From: Sophora flavescens
Lineage: Eukaryota > Streptophyta > Magnoliopsida > Fabales > Fabaceae
Assembly: GCA_030762895.1 (NCBI GenBank)
Contig: CM061070.1
Coordinates: 76,123,804-76,187,803, forward strand
Length of the DNA stretch: 64,000 nucleotides
Reading direction: 5' to 3'
Shown here piece after piece: positions 31,243 to 43,082 of the stretch (positions within the stretch are counted from its first letter, which is position 1; the number at the start of each line of letters is the position of its first letter). Position numbers and translations under genes: made by a program. The notes beneath the pieces are model-generated. The model did no database searches and had not been told where the DNA came from. It saw nothing but the letters and a program-made list of their open reading frames with translations.

Positions 31243-33650
31243 TGTAATGCCTTAACTGAGTGTCTCAAAAGAAAACACAAGACATCCACATTACAATGAT
31301 AGTCATATAGAGAGTCTTAACATAATGGTCACACATAACCTTACAAACTAAAAAAAAAAACAATCAAAAGAAAATCATTACACAAGCAACTACTCTCGGA
31401 CTTCATTTAATCAGTTTATGAAGCCGACAGTTACATATTAAGGCTCCCATGAAACATATTGAGTTAAAGAAATTCCTTCTTTATCTCCTTAATCCTTCGA
31501 AGGACCTAAACCTGCTTATCTGAAACAATAGAAAGCCTAGTGAGAAAATTAATTCTCAGTGAGCTTTGTTTCAAGCAAGGATATACATACATATATAAAC
31601 AAATAAATTCAAATAAACAACCCAAAATGAGTATGAGCATGGGCACTTTAACTTAAAACATTTACTAGATAACTTCAAGTGTGAGGGACTTGTAGTATTC
31701 TAGTTTAATAGATTCTTGATATGGCAGTCATAGCTCTATGACAACAATCAGGCGTCCCTTAATTGCTAGTACCATATCCTAGCCTTCAAGAAATTGAAGG
31801 ACTTACAAAAACATAACTCACCCACAATTACTTATGTGGCCTTAATGACTAATTTGGTTCCGAAACAATTGTCTCACCAAAATATAGACCATTTTAGATT
31901 TTTAATGCCCTGCTATACTTCACTTTAATTTGACTAAGAGAAATAATCCAAACACAGTTAGGACATCAAGAGTGAACTTACAGTAAAAACCTAAGCCATC
32001 GATTCAATAAAACTTAATTTATCACAATTTGGAGGATAAAGACTAAAGTTACCATTCCCACCATTTATTCCACAGTCTGAACTTCTAATCCCAAACAGTT
32101 AGGAGTTCATATAACACTAGTCAAAACTAAGCATGTCGACAATACATTATAACCAATCTCAAGTGTCCAAAACCAAGAAGGATCATGCAAAAATTCAAGT
32201 GTTATCAAATTTGAAAACTAGTAGCTGAATTTTCAGTAAATTGAAATGGAGATTCCTACACCAATACCAACTCGAATTCAAAAAATCCAAAGCCTGGGTT
32301 GTTACAAATTTTGTCTACTATCTATTAGCACATGAGTCAACTTAAACCAATATTTGGACAATTTAATACAATTTAAATATTAAGACAGTTCCAGTTCAGA
32401 ATTATCAGTACAAGCAGCAAATTAAATATCATTTTTATCATTCAATACTTAATGAAATCGAATCGTTCCAAAGCCTATATTGTTAACAATTCTATCTATT
32501 TTCTATTAAAGCAGGAATCAAGTCAATCCAATATTTTTACAGTTTTCTACAATTTAAATACTAAGATAGTGTCAGCACAGGGTCTCCAGGACAAACAGCA
32601 GATTGCATGTTATTTTTATCCCTTGATAATCAATGAAATTGAATCGTTCCAAATCCTATTTCGAAGGAAAAGAAGTATATTTTCTGATGGTACAAAGATC
32701 AATTCGAAACAAGTCCTATGGAGGAAGTTATGGATAAAACACTAACAAGGGTGCATTACGGGTTTGGAGGATTTGGAGCCCCTTGTCAATTTTTATCAAA
32801 AACTACCTCTAATCAACATGCAATTCGAAAACCCAGTTGTCAACAAGCATATATCAGATCAAAATAGGCTTTCCACTGAAACAATTAGAACAATTAACAA
32901 GAAATTGGGATTTATGGTTACCCAAGGTTACAAACAACAAAACTCACCTAACAAAGTGGTAGATTGAAAGTGGTGAGTGTTGATCTCCTTGTGCTTCTTC
33001 CCTAATCTGATTTGTGCTCCTATTTTCGAAATTCTAGAGGTCTTGCATGTTGTCTATTTTTCTTGATTTAGGTATTTGATGAGTTGAAATTGGTGTAAAG
33101 GAAAGCACCATTTTGGGACGAAAATGATAGTGAGGGAGGAGGAGTAGGTGGCAGCTAGGGTTTCATTTGGGAGAAGGAAGAAGATGAGTGTGGCTGCTGT
33201 GATGAGTGTGGCTGCTGTTTTATTTGGGAGAAGGAAGAAGATGAGTGTGGCTGCCAAGGTTAGAGAATAGGAACTAAATGTGATGTGGGTGGTGGATCCG
33301 GGTTTAGAAGGAAAAATGGTCTCTTGGAGAGCTCTTGGACAGTGGGCTTCTGGTTTGACCCAATAATAAAAATAAAACTTGACCAATGAAGGTTAGATAT
33401 CCTTGAAGAGTATTGGGAACTTAAGGAGATTTGAGGATAGAGATACGTAAGTTGGATTAAAATAAGTGGGTGTGTGTTTGATACTAAAAATAAAAATAAT
33501 ATTTCCATTCCATTTCAATTCACAATTAATTAACCTCACTAAATAAATCAACCATACAATTTCACATTTAAGAAATATAAAAGGATTCAAACACACCCAT
33601 GAAAAAAGTAAAATGAAAAGACTAAATTACCCTTGGGGAGGAATGTTACA
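31243..33650 (-). mobile_element. Inverted LTR, 2.41 kb
   Basis: On the minus strand it starts TGTAACATTCCTCCCC at 33650 and ends GGCATTACA at 31243. It matches the plus LTR at 22675 but has one 181-bp unit fewer. Its outer end joins the plus-strand RNase H sequence at 33651 with no spacer, as if joined at the exact cDNA end. Confidence 0.95.
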
Positions 33651-35582
33651 TTCAAAGCCCGTTTGACCTCGGCTCCTGTGTTGACCATTCCAGACCCAGC
33701 CTTAGGATTTGAAGTTTATAGTGATGCATCCTTAAAAGGCTTAGGATGTGTTTTGATGCAGAATAGGCAGGTAGTGGCTTATACCTCTCGCCAGTTGAGA
33801 CCTCATGAAGAAAACTATCCTACCCATGACCTGGAGTTAGCAGCCATAGTTTTTGCTCTAAAGATATGGAGACATTATCTTTATGGAGCAAAATTCGAAG
33901 TATTTAGCGATCATAAGAGCTTGAAGTATCTTTTTGATCAGAGGGAACTTAACATGAGACAGAGGTGGTGGATGGAGTTCCTCAAGGATTATGAGTTTGA
34001 GTTGAAGTACCACCCAGGAAAGGCAAATGTAGTAGCAGATGCTTTAAGCCGGAAGTCTCTTCACGTCTCATCCATGATGTTACATGAGTTGAAACTATTG
34101 GAAGATTTCCGTAACTTAAACCTAAATGTTATTGTGGGTCCCAATAGCATTTATTTGAGCCACCTTAAGATCAATTGTGATTTTAGAACTCAAATTAGAC
34201 ATGCTCAACTTCGGGACGAGGACCTACAAGCTAGGAAGAATCAACTTGGCTTCTCCGAAGCCAGGGATGGAACCCTCATCTTTCATGAGAGAATATGCAT
34301 TCCCAATGATGAAAAGACAAGTGTTAGAGGAATCCCATAAGAGTAGTTTTTCAATACATCCTGGTTCTACTAAGATGTATCAAGACCTTAGAAAGATGTA
34401 CTGGTGGCCAGGAATGAGGAATGATGTTGCCAAATTTGTCTCTCACTGTTTAGCGTGTCAAAAGGTCAAGATCGAGCATCAACGACCCTCAAGCATGCTC
34501 CAACCCTTAGAAATACCTGAGTGGAAATGGGAGAACATATCCATGGACTTCGTTGTAGGTTTACCTCGCACTCAGGCAGGGCATGATTCTATTTGGGTGA
34601 TAGTGGACAGATTGACTAAGTCCGCCCACTTCCTACCTGTTAAGACCTCTTACAATACGGCTAAACTAGCAAAGGTGTTCATAAGCGAAATAATGAGGTT
34701 GCATGGGGTGCCAGTTAGCATTGTGTCGGATAGGGATCCTAAGTTCACTTCTAGGTTCTGGAAGGCTTTTCACCAAGCCTTGGGTACTCGGTTGAACTTT
34801 AGTACTGCCTACCATCCCCGGATGATGGTCAGACAGAGAGAACCATCCAAACCTTAGAGGATATGCTCAGGGCCTGTGTTCTTGAGGATGGAGGAAATTG
34901 GGATCATCACCTACCCTTAGTAGAATTTGCCTACAATAATAGTCATCACTTCAGCATAGGTATGGCACCGTATGAGGAGCTCTATGGCCGTAAGTGTAGA
35001 ACTCCACTTTGTTGGGTTGAAGTGGGTGACAAGGGGATATTAGGACCGGAATTAATCCAGGAGACAACGGAGAAAATCCGAACTATTAGGGATAGATTAA
35101 AAGCTGCGCAAAGTAGGCAAAAGAGTTATGCTGATAAAAGAAGGAGACCCTTAGAATTTTAAGAGGGTGACCATGTGTTCCTAAGAGTAACCCCCACAAT
35201 AGGCATTGGAAGAGCCCTTCGGGCCAAGAAACTCCGTCCTCGTTTCATAGGACCTTTCCAGATTATCCACCGAGTCGGTCCAGTAGCGTACCAACTTGCT
35301 TTACCTCCTTCCTTGTCAGGAATACACAATGTCTTTCATGTATCTCAACTCAAAAAGTATATTCCTAATCCTTGTCAACCCCTCAATCATGATCTTGTCC
35401 AGTTAAGACCAGATTTAACCTTCCAACCCATACCGGTTCAAGTGATTGATCGTACCTTGAAAACCCTGAGAAACAAAACAATTCCTCTGGTGAAAGTTAT
35501 TTGGGATAGGTCAACTCCTGAGGAGGCAACTTGGGAGCTTGAGGATGACTTGCGCCAGGAGTATCCTTACTTGTTTGAGTAG
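33651..35582 (+). pseudogene. RNase H, integrase and chromodomain-like C-terminus, second copy
   Basis: The copy begins TCAAAGCCCG, identical to 27842 onward. It carries the RNase H and integrase core described for the first copy, but with an 8-bp deletion near 34313 and a 1-bp loss near 34818 that removes the catalytic E region from frame. It continues past the point where the first copy ends: FAYNNSHHFSIGMAPYEELYG, a TAA at 35160, then HNVFHVSQLKKYIP and the chromodomain-like IPLVKVIWDRSTPEEATWE, ending at TAG 35580-35582. The chromodomain-like end is thought to guide integration to heterochromatin in chromoviruses. Confidence 0.9.
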
Positions 35583-35618
35583 GTAAGTTGTCTAAAATTT
35601 TGAGGATAAAATTTATTT

Positions 35619-35632
35619 AAGGGGGAGAGAAA
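35619..35632 (+). other. Polypurine tract
   Basis: AAGGGGGAGAGAAA lies directly before the TGTAAC start of the 3' LTR and is the expected plus-strand primer. Confidence 0.85.
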
Positions 35633-37783
35633 TGTAACATTCCTCCCCAAGGGTAATTTAGTCTTTTCATTTTACTTTTTCCATGGGTGTGTTTGAATCC
35701 TTTTATATTTCTTAAATGTGAAATTGTATGGTTGATTTATTTAGTGAGGTTAATTAATTGTGAATTGAAATGGAATGGAAATATTATTTTTATTTTTAGT
35801 ATCAAACACACACCCACTTATTTTAATCCAACTTACCTATCTCTATCCTCAAATCTCCTTAAGTGACCAATACTCTTCAAGGATATCTAACCTTCATTGG
35901 TCAAGTTTTATTTTTATTATTGGGTCAAACCAGAAGCCCACTGTCCAAGAGCTCTCCAAGAGCCCATTTTTTCCTACTAAACCCGGATCCACCACCCACA
36001 TCACATTTAGTTCCTATTCTCTAACCCTGGCAGCCACACTCATCTTCTTCCTTCTCCCAAATAAAACAGCAGCCACACTCATCACAGCAGCCACACTCAT
36101 CTTCTTCCTTCTCCCAAATGAAACCCTAGCCGCCACCTACTCCTCCTCCCTCACTATCATTTTCGTCCCAAAATGGTGCTTTCCTTTCCACCAATTTCAA
36201 CTCATCAAATACCTAAATCAAGAAAAATAGACAACATGCAAGACCTCTAGAATTTCGAAAATAGGAGCACAAATCAGATTAGGGAAGAAGCACAAGGAGA
36301 TCAACACTCACCACTTTCAATCTACCACTTGGTTAGGTGAGTTTTGTTGTTTGTAACATTGGGTAACCATAAATCCCAATTTCTTGTTAATTGTTCTAAT
36401 TGTTTCTGTGGAAAGCCTATTTTGATCTGATATATGCTTGTTGACAACTGGGTTTTCGAATTGCATGTTGATTAGAGGTAGTTTTTGATAAAAATTGACA
36501 AGGGGCTCCAAATCCTCCAAACCCGTAATGCACCCTTGTTAGTGTTTTATCCATAACTTCCTCCATAGGGCTTGTTTCGAAGTGATCTTTGTACCATAAG
36601 AAAATAGACTTGTTTTCCTTCGAAATAGGCCTTGGAACGATTCAATTTCATTGATTATCAAGGGAGAAAAATAACATGCAATCTGCTGTTTGTCCTGGAG
36701 ACTCTGCGCTGATACTGTCTTATATTTAAATTGTAGAAAACTGTAAAAATATTGGATTGACTTGATTCCTGCTTTAATAGAAAATAGATAGAATTTTTAA
36801 CATTATAGTCTTTGGAACGATTCAATTTCATTGATTATCAAGGGAGAAAAATAACATGCAATCTGTTGTTTGTCCTGGAGACTCTGTGCTGACACTGTCT
36901 TAATATTTAAATTGTAGAAAACTGTAAAAAAATTGGATTGACTTGATTCCTGCTTTAATAGAAAATAGATAGAATTATTAACAATATAGGCTTTGGAACG
37001 ATTCGATTTCATTAAGTATTGAATGATAAAAATGATATTTATTTTATTGCTTGTACTGATAATTCTGAACTGGAACTGTCTTAATATTTAAATTGTATTA
37101 AATTGTCCAAATATCGGTTTAAGTTGAATCATGTGCTAATAGAAAGTAGACAAAATTTGTAACAACCCAGGCTTTGGATTTTTTGAATTCGAGTTGGTAT
37201 TGGTGTAGGAATCTCCATTTCAATTTACTGAAAATTCAGCTACTAGTTTTCAAATTTGATAACACTTGAATTTTTGCATGATCCTTCTTGGTTTTGGACA
37301 CTTGAGATTGGTTATAATGTATTGTCGACATGCTTAGTTTTGACTAGTGTTATATGAACTCCTAACTGTTTGGGATTAGAAGTTCAGACTGTGGAATAAA
37401 TGGTGGGAATGGTAACTTTAGTCTTTATCCTCCAAATTGTGATAAATTAAGTTTTATTGAATCGATGGCTTAGGTTTTTGCTGTAAGTTCACTCTTGATG
37501 TCCTAACTTTGTTTGGATTATTTCTCTTAGTCAAATTAAAGTGAAGTATAGCAGGGCATTAAAAATCTAAAATGGTCTATATTTTGGTGAGACAATTGTT
37601 TCGGAACCAAATTAGCCATTAAGGCCACATAAGTAATTGTGGGTGAGTTATGTTTTTGTAAGTCCTTCAATTTCTTGAAGGCTAGGATATGGTACTAGCA
37701 ATTAAGGGACGCCTGATTGTTGTCATAGAGCTATGACTGCCATATCAAGAATCTATTAAACTAGAATACTACAAGTCCCTCAC
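35633..37783 (+). mobile_element. 3' LTR, truncated
   Basis: It starts TGTAACATTCCTCCCC and follows the 5' LTR closely, with only about five or six differences noticed in the first 500 bp. It stops at AGTCCCTCAC (37783), about 430 bp short of the expected end. The next bases are CACTA-element sequence, sharing CAC at the junction. The outer target duplication cannot be checked because this end is lost. Confidence 0.9.
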
Positions 37784-40700
37784 TATTTGCGTCAGTTGTG
37801 TAAAGAACTTGTGTAAATATTAAACAAGTTTATTTTTAATCTTCATTAATTAGCTTGAATTAGTAAACATATTCTTGTGAAAATTAAAATAAATAAACAC
37901 TTAACATAAAAGTGTTATATGTATAATCAAATCGTATCTCATTGAAGCGATTCATAAGTTACAATTACATGATTAAAAGATAAAAAATTTCTGCAACATA
38001 GCACTAAAATATTAAAAAGTTTCTGCGTCAACATCAATTTCTTCTCAGTTCTGTCCTCAGAAACTCCAATGGATGCATCGATCCCCTCCCTGCTCATTTG
38101 AAGTCCTTGATGCTCCATCTGTGCTTTATCCGCAGTCACTTGGGGAGGAGATGGAATAAAGTGAGGGAGTCATATTATGTGATTTACTCAACCTCATAAG
38201 TTTTTTGACCATTAAGACAGAGACCTTTAAGTCTAGTAAAGGAAGAAATAACAAAAGTCTCAAATGTGATAGAACCATATTGTGTAGAGGAAAAGAAGAG
38301 GGTGTATTTACAGACTGATACAGAAGAATGACACTTTATATAGAGAATAGAGTCTCTCTGATTTTCTTGAAAACTTATCTAGAAACTTAATGCTCATTAA
38401 GAGGATTAAGTTTTAAGGTGCATGGGTTAGCACAATAGTCAAAGGAATGGATTTTTTTGCAGAAACTTATATACTTTTAACGTCAGTTGTCTTCAACAAA
38501 TGACGTTAAAAGTGCTTTTAAAATAAAAAAATATTTATTTTTAACGTCGGTTGTTTAATACAACTGACGTTAAAAGTTTGATTTTTACTTCAATTAAATA
38601 AATAGACAAAGGAATTAATGTTTTTGGATAAACGTATACACTTTTAACGTCAGTTTCTTAAGACAACTGACGTTAAATATATGACCTTTAACGTCAGTCT
38701 TTACAAACAACTGACGTGAAATGTTGTTTTATTTTGGTTTTCACCCGCGCGCCTTCTGCACTTCGCTCTGTACGTCTCTTTTCTCTTTTCATCACGTTCA
38801 ACCCTCACTCTCAACCCTCACTCTCACTCTCACTCTGCCCTAATCGCGAGCTCATCTCCATCGCAACCACCGCGAGGGCTTCTTCGCCACCACCGTGAGG
38901 TACACTATTAACCCTAACTCTGTCTTTCCATTCATTCTTTGCAATAACTTGACATCTCTTTTTCCCCTTCCCGCGCACTGACTCTCCTTGTCCCTCTGCT
39001 CTCAGTAACCACATCGAACGTTGGCCACCGCTCGAGCTCCCCTCCCCACCACCACGCGAGCACCTATTTCTGGTGAGTCTTTAGGGCACATTTTTTTATT
39101 TTTGGTTTTGAGTGTATGTTGAAACTGTAGTCTCAGTAGTGAAACTTGAAACCGTGAGTTTGAGTTGTTTGGAATGTCTCTATTTTTGGTTTTGAGTGCA
39201 TGTTGCTCTTCTGGTTGATCTGTCACGACCATGATGCTCATCACGACTAGACCGTGATCAGTTCTGCCTGTGATGGTCTGGTTCAGTTGGCACGTTACGG
39301 CCGTGATGGACATCACTGCCAGGCCGTGACCAGTGCTTAGCAATATTCAAAAACTATAGTTTTCAATCTCCCGTATTGTCCTTATATTGGATATATGTTT
39401 TGTATATCTACAGGACCTATCTAGTTATGGATCGTAGTTGGATGGTTTGTAAGCGCACTAGTACTGAGTATTTGAAGGGGGTGGGAGAATTTATAGAATT
39501 TGCTCAAAGGAATGTTCCTAATAGTAATGGAATGTTCTGTTGTCCTTGTGTCGAGTGTTTGAATACGAGGAAATGTACGGTGAAGGATATACGTACTCGT
39601 TTTATTTGTGAAGGGATTTGCTTGAGTTATACAAGATGGATATGGCATGGTGATGTGTTGTTGAGTAGTACGGCAAGTGTCTCCCAAAGTGAGGACGTTG
39701 ACGTAGATATGGAGGATGATCGAGTAGAGGACATGATCCGTGATATTGGACAAGAATCTTTTCATTGAGCTCATGTGTATGATAGGTTGTACGGTGATGC
39801 GGATAAGCCTTTATATCCAGGGTGTACTACTCATACACGGTTGTCGGCGGTGCTAAAATTGGTTTATGTGAAGGCGAGAAATGGTTGGACCGATAAAAGC
39901 TTCACGGAATTGCTTGAAGTGTTGAAAGACTTGCTTCCGGAGGACAACACATTGCCTGACCGTAACTATGAGGCCAAGAAGGTATTGTGTCCTATGGGTA
40001 TGGAGTATAAGAAGATACACGCATGCCCCAATAATTGCATATTGTACACCGGTTTTTCTGAGATGGATGTACCCAGTTGAGCGCTACATGAAGATCTTGA
40101 AAGGGTACGTGAAGAATCCTCATCATCCGGAAGCATCTATTGTTCAAAGGTATGTTGCAGAAGAAGCTATTGAGTTTTGTTCGGACTACCTTCATAACAC
40201 GGATCCTATAGGGGTTCCTAAGCCTCGGCATGATGAGATCAGATGTCAAGGTAAGGGTACACATGGCTTAAGAATCAATAGGAAGGATCGGGAAGAAGTG
40301 CTTCAAGCACATTTGTATGTATTGAACAACATCGAATGTGTTCATCCTTTCTTATTTGAACATAAAAGAAAAGTCAATCAAGAAAACCCTCGAATGAGCG
40401 AAAGGTGGTTGTTGAACAAGCATAACAAGACTTTCTTACCATGGTTCAAGGAAGAAATGCTTAAGGATGGTAGTACTGCTTCTGATGACGTAAGATGGCT
40501 AGCACGTGGGCCTAGCTTCAACGTCATATGTTGGAGCGGATACGACATACATAACTTTTCCTTTTATACAAAGGAACAAGATAACAAGAGTACCATGCAA
40601 AATAGTGGGGTTATGATCGTGGCCGAAGCAATGCACTTCTCTAGTACAAAGGACACAAAACCCGTTAAAGCATCGAGACCTTACTTTGGATATATTGATG

Positions 40701-41662
40701 ATATTTGGGTGCTCGATTACACTAAGCTTACGGTGCCGGTATTTAAATGTAAGTGGGTTGATAGTAACTGTGGTGTACAAACCGACGAATTGGGGTTCAC
40801 ATTGGTAGACCTCAACAAGTTAGGTCATATAAATGAGCCTTTCATAATGGCTTCCCAAGCAAAACAAGTGTTCTACATCACTGATCCTTCTAACAAAAGG
40901 TTGTCCATGGTTCTCCAAGGAAAAAGCATGTATAATGGTAGTGATGAAAATGAAGATTCAAATCTTGATATTCTTGAGACTCCTTCTTTTTCAACAAACA
41001 TGCCTACTATAATCGAGGAGACACAGGTGGACGATGTACATGCCACTCGTGATGATCATCACGAAGGGATATTGATATAGGTAGTTTAAACTTTGTATAC
41101 ATTTATTTTTATTTATTATTTTGAGTTATAACCTATGTTAATAAATATATATTGTTTCTGAACAGGCATACATATGGATCATTGTTCCATTTTTCCTTTG
41201 CAATTCTGTAATGTGTGTGATATTATGTGTTACTGGGATATTTACTGAATGCAGGGATAGTTGAGGGGAGTGATATTTCAAAACTGATTTAAAAAAAAAA
41301 CTATTAACGTCAGTTGTATCAAACAACTGACGTTAATAGTATTTTATAAAATATACAGTACACTATTAACGTCGGTTGTTTATTACAGCTGACGTTAAAA
41401 TTAAGACCTTTAACGCCAGTTCTTTATAACAACTGACGTTAGTTTTAACAAAATTAACGTCCGTTCTATAGAACTGGCGTTAATTTTTACAAAATTAACG
41501 TCAGTTGTGTTAAAGAACTGACGTTAATAGCCTTAATTTTAACGTCAGTTCTCAACTGATGTTAAAATATTAACTATTAACGTCAGCTGTATTTACGTCA
41601 GTCAGTATTCTGACGTAAAAAATCAATTTTAACTGACGTAAAAAGCACTTATTGTACTAGTG
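37781..41662 (+). mobile_element. CACTA element with internally deleted transposase
   Basis: The right end, reverse complemented, is CACTAGTACAATAAGTGC. The left side begins CACTATTTGCGTCAG at the truncated LTR but does not match the right TIR beyond CACTA, so the true left terminus is probably lost. TAACGTCAG/CTGACGTTA subterminal motifs, many as small inverted pairs, fill 38478-38712 and 41305-41640. A spliced leader has a GT donor at about 38898 and an AG acceptor at 39412-39413. It holds two copies of a CACGRCCRTGATG...TCATCAC motif at 39223 and 39291. A tnp2-DUF4218-DUF4216 pseudogene follows. Confidence 0.8.
39427..41080 (+). pseudogene. CACTA transposase: Transpos_assoc, tnp2 N-terminus, DUF4218 and DUF4216
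   Basis: ATG 39427 (MDRSWMVCKRTS) begins the transposase-associated domain with CCPCVECLN and SYTRWIWHGD. A TGA at 39766 separates it from VYDRLYGDADKPLYPGC and the tnp2 N-terminus (NGWTDKSFTELLEVLKDLLPE, HACPNNCILYTG). Near 40053 the sequence jumps to DUF4218 (RWMYPVERYMKILKGYVKN, YVAEEAIEFCSDYL) in another frame, removing the entire catalytic core. The rest is open for about 1 kb and includes DUF4216-like VRWLARGPSFNVICWSGYDI and YFGYIDDIWVLDY, ending at TAG 41078-41080. The loss of the core rules out activity. The long open C-terminal half suggests the deletion is fairly young. Confidence 0.88.
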
Positions 41663-41664
41663 AA

Positions 41665-42415
41665 GATAAACATCTCATCGAAGCATGGCTAAATGTCTCT
41701 ATGGATGCAGTTGTGGGGGTAAACCAAAAAGTAGATTTCTTTTTGCTATGAATTAAAGAAAATTACAATGATAGTCGTGGCCATTTGCAAGTGAGGGAAG
41801 CAACACAACTAAAATGTCGATAACAGAAGCTGAACAACGTAGTTCAAAATTTTGCAGGGTGCTACAAACAAGCCAATCAAAGAAGGAACACCGGCAGCTC
41901 CAAGACTGACATCATGTGATATGCATATATGATTTATTCTCAAGATGTAAGTGAACGATTCAAGTTAGAGTATGCATGGCGATTGTTGAAAGATGAGCTT
42001 AAATGGTCAAACATCATTTGAAGGAGCTAGTAAGAGAACACATGTATCTGCTTCTGGAGCATATTCATCCTCTTCTAATCTGGATACACCATCAGGTTGT
42101 GAATACAACCCAAGTCCACTTACTATGGTTCGTCCAATGGGGACAAAAACAGCAAAAAGAAAGGGAAAATCAAAAGCAAATGAAACATCTTCTGCTAATA
42201 TTGATCTACTTGCAGTACAAGAGACACAAAAGTCAAAAGTTCTCCTTATGGCAGAATTGGTTCATGTAAAGGATGAACAAAACAATTTGAAGGAGAAAGA
42301 GTTGAAGATGAAGGAAAGAGAGTTTGACTTGGCGTTCCTCTTCAAGGATACATCCAGGATGACAGAGATACAACTACAAGATCATGACATATATTTGAAT
42401 GATCCAATGGATTGA
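41665..42415 (+). pseudogene. PIF/Harbinger-type Myb-NAM-associated protein, decayed
   Basis: The start of the gene is missing at the CACTA end. The first readable part, DKHLIEAWLNVSMDAVVG followed by NQKVDFF, matches the Myb/SANT region of plant proteins often annotated glutathione S-transferase T3-like, which are the ORF1 partner of PIF/Harbinger transposases. Stops and a frameshift near 42000 follow. The C-terminal part is then open: KRTHVSASGAYSSSSN, PSPLTMVRPMGTKTAKRKGK and the coiled LKEKELKMKEREFDLAFL, as in the NAM-associated domain, ending TGA 42413-42415. No Harbinger nuclease was found. It is either a dead TE gene or a domesticated-family pseudogene. Confidence 0.75.
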
Positions 42416-43082
42416 AAAAAAAAAATGGATGGATCATTAATCATCCATTTGTAAAAATAACCCAACCCAATCCAATGCAATCCATTTAAGCCTTTTTATC
42501 AAACGATGGATTGGATTTACTCATAGATGGGATAGATGGATAATGGGTCCATGGATAATTTTTTCTGTCCTAAAATGATGGGGGCCGCTTCTTGGAGTTA
42601 AGGGCTCGACTCTTAAAGCTCTCATTAAATGTGTCACTTTATTACACATTCAATGGTAATGATATTTCATTTGTAAGTTATGCACAATTGTTCTAATGAA
42701 TATTTGGTTCAAATTTTGTCTACCATTTTATTCGGGATGAGTGAAAGCCACGACTTACTAAGTGAATATTCAAATCGTAAGATACCTTTATATGAAAGCA
42801 TTTGATCTCTGAAATAATGATTTTGGGTTCATTTTTTAAAATGATGGGGGACAATGAGGGATTTCCAAAATATAGAAGTTTAAGAACACCTAAATAGGAA
42901 GGAGTATGAGCACCCGACACTGGGACTCGAGTGCCCGGATATCCGAGACCACCATTTCTAAGCAAGGTTTGACTCTCGACACTGGGACTTGGGCTTTCAG
43001 CACCGGCCATGGGCAACCAACACAGGTTCACGAGCACTTGTCACCTAGTAATCCAAGACATGAATTCTCATGGGTGCTCAAC
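42416..43082. other. Intergenic sequence with small inverted repeats; no gene
   Basis: 42417-42560 is rich in ATCCATTT/AAATGGAT-type inverted motifs and might be the end of the Harbinger-type unit or a MITE. 42890-43080 has repeated CGACACTGGGACT motifs. The last five bases, TCAAC (43078-43082), are the target duplication of the next element. Confidence 0.5.

Larger units (their letters stand above)
22675..37783 (+). mobile_element. Rearranged Ty3/gypsy chromovirus-type element with inverted internal copy
   Basis: Read left to right: plus LTR, PBS, gag, protease, RT and RNase H-integrase to 29049; then a minus-strand RT, protease, gag, PBS and LTR (29043-33650); then a second plus RNase H-integrase with PPT and a truncated 3' LTR. 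The zinc knuckle, retroviral protease and C-terminal chromodomain-like end (VIWDRSTPEEATWE) suggest a chromovirus, probably the Tekay/Del lineage. The two plus LTRs are very similar, so the whole is fairly recent. It has several stops and frameshifts and no complete reading frame, so it is non-functional. Confidence 0.9.

Noticed and set aside
29043..33650. Inverted retroelement as a normal nested insertion
   Set aside because: It has only one LTR, ends in mid-RT with microhomology, and is flanked by 1.2-kb duplications in place of 5-bp ones.
35775..36230. Open frame of about 150 residues in the LTR, shorter but similar in all three LTR copies
   Set aside because: The three LTRs are near-identical, so conservation says nothing. 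The frame is Phe/Leu/Thr-rich from repeated CACTCATCTTCTTCC and differs in length among the copies.
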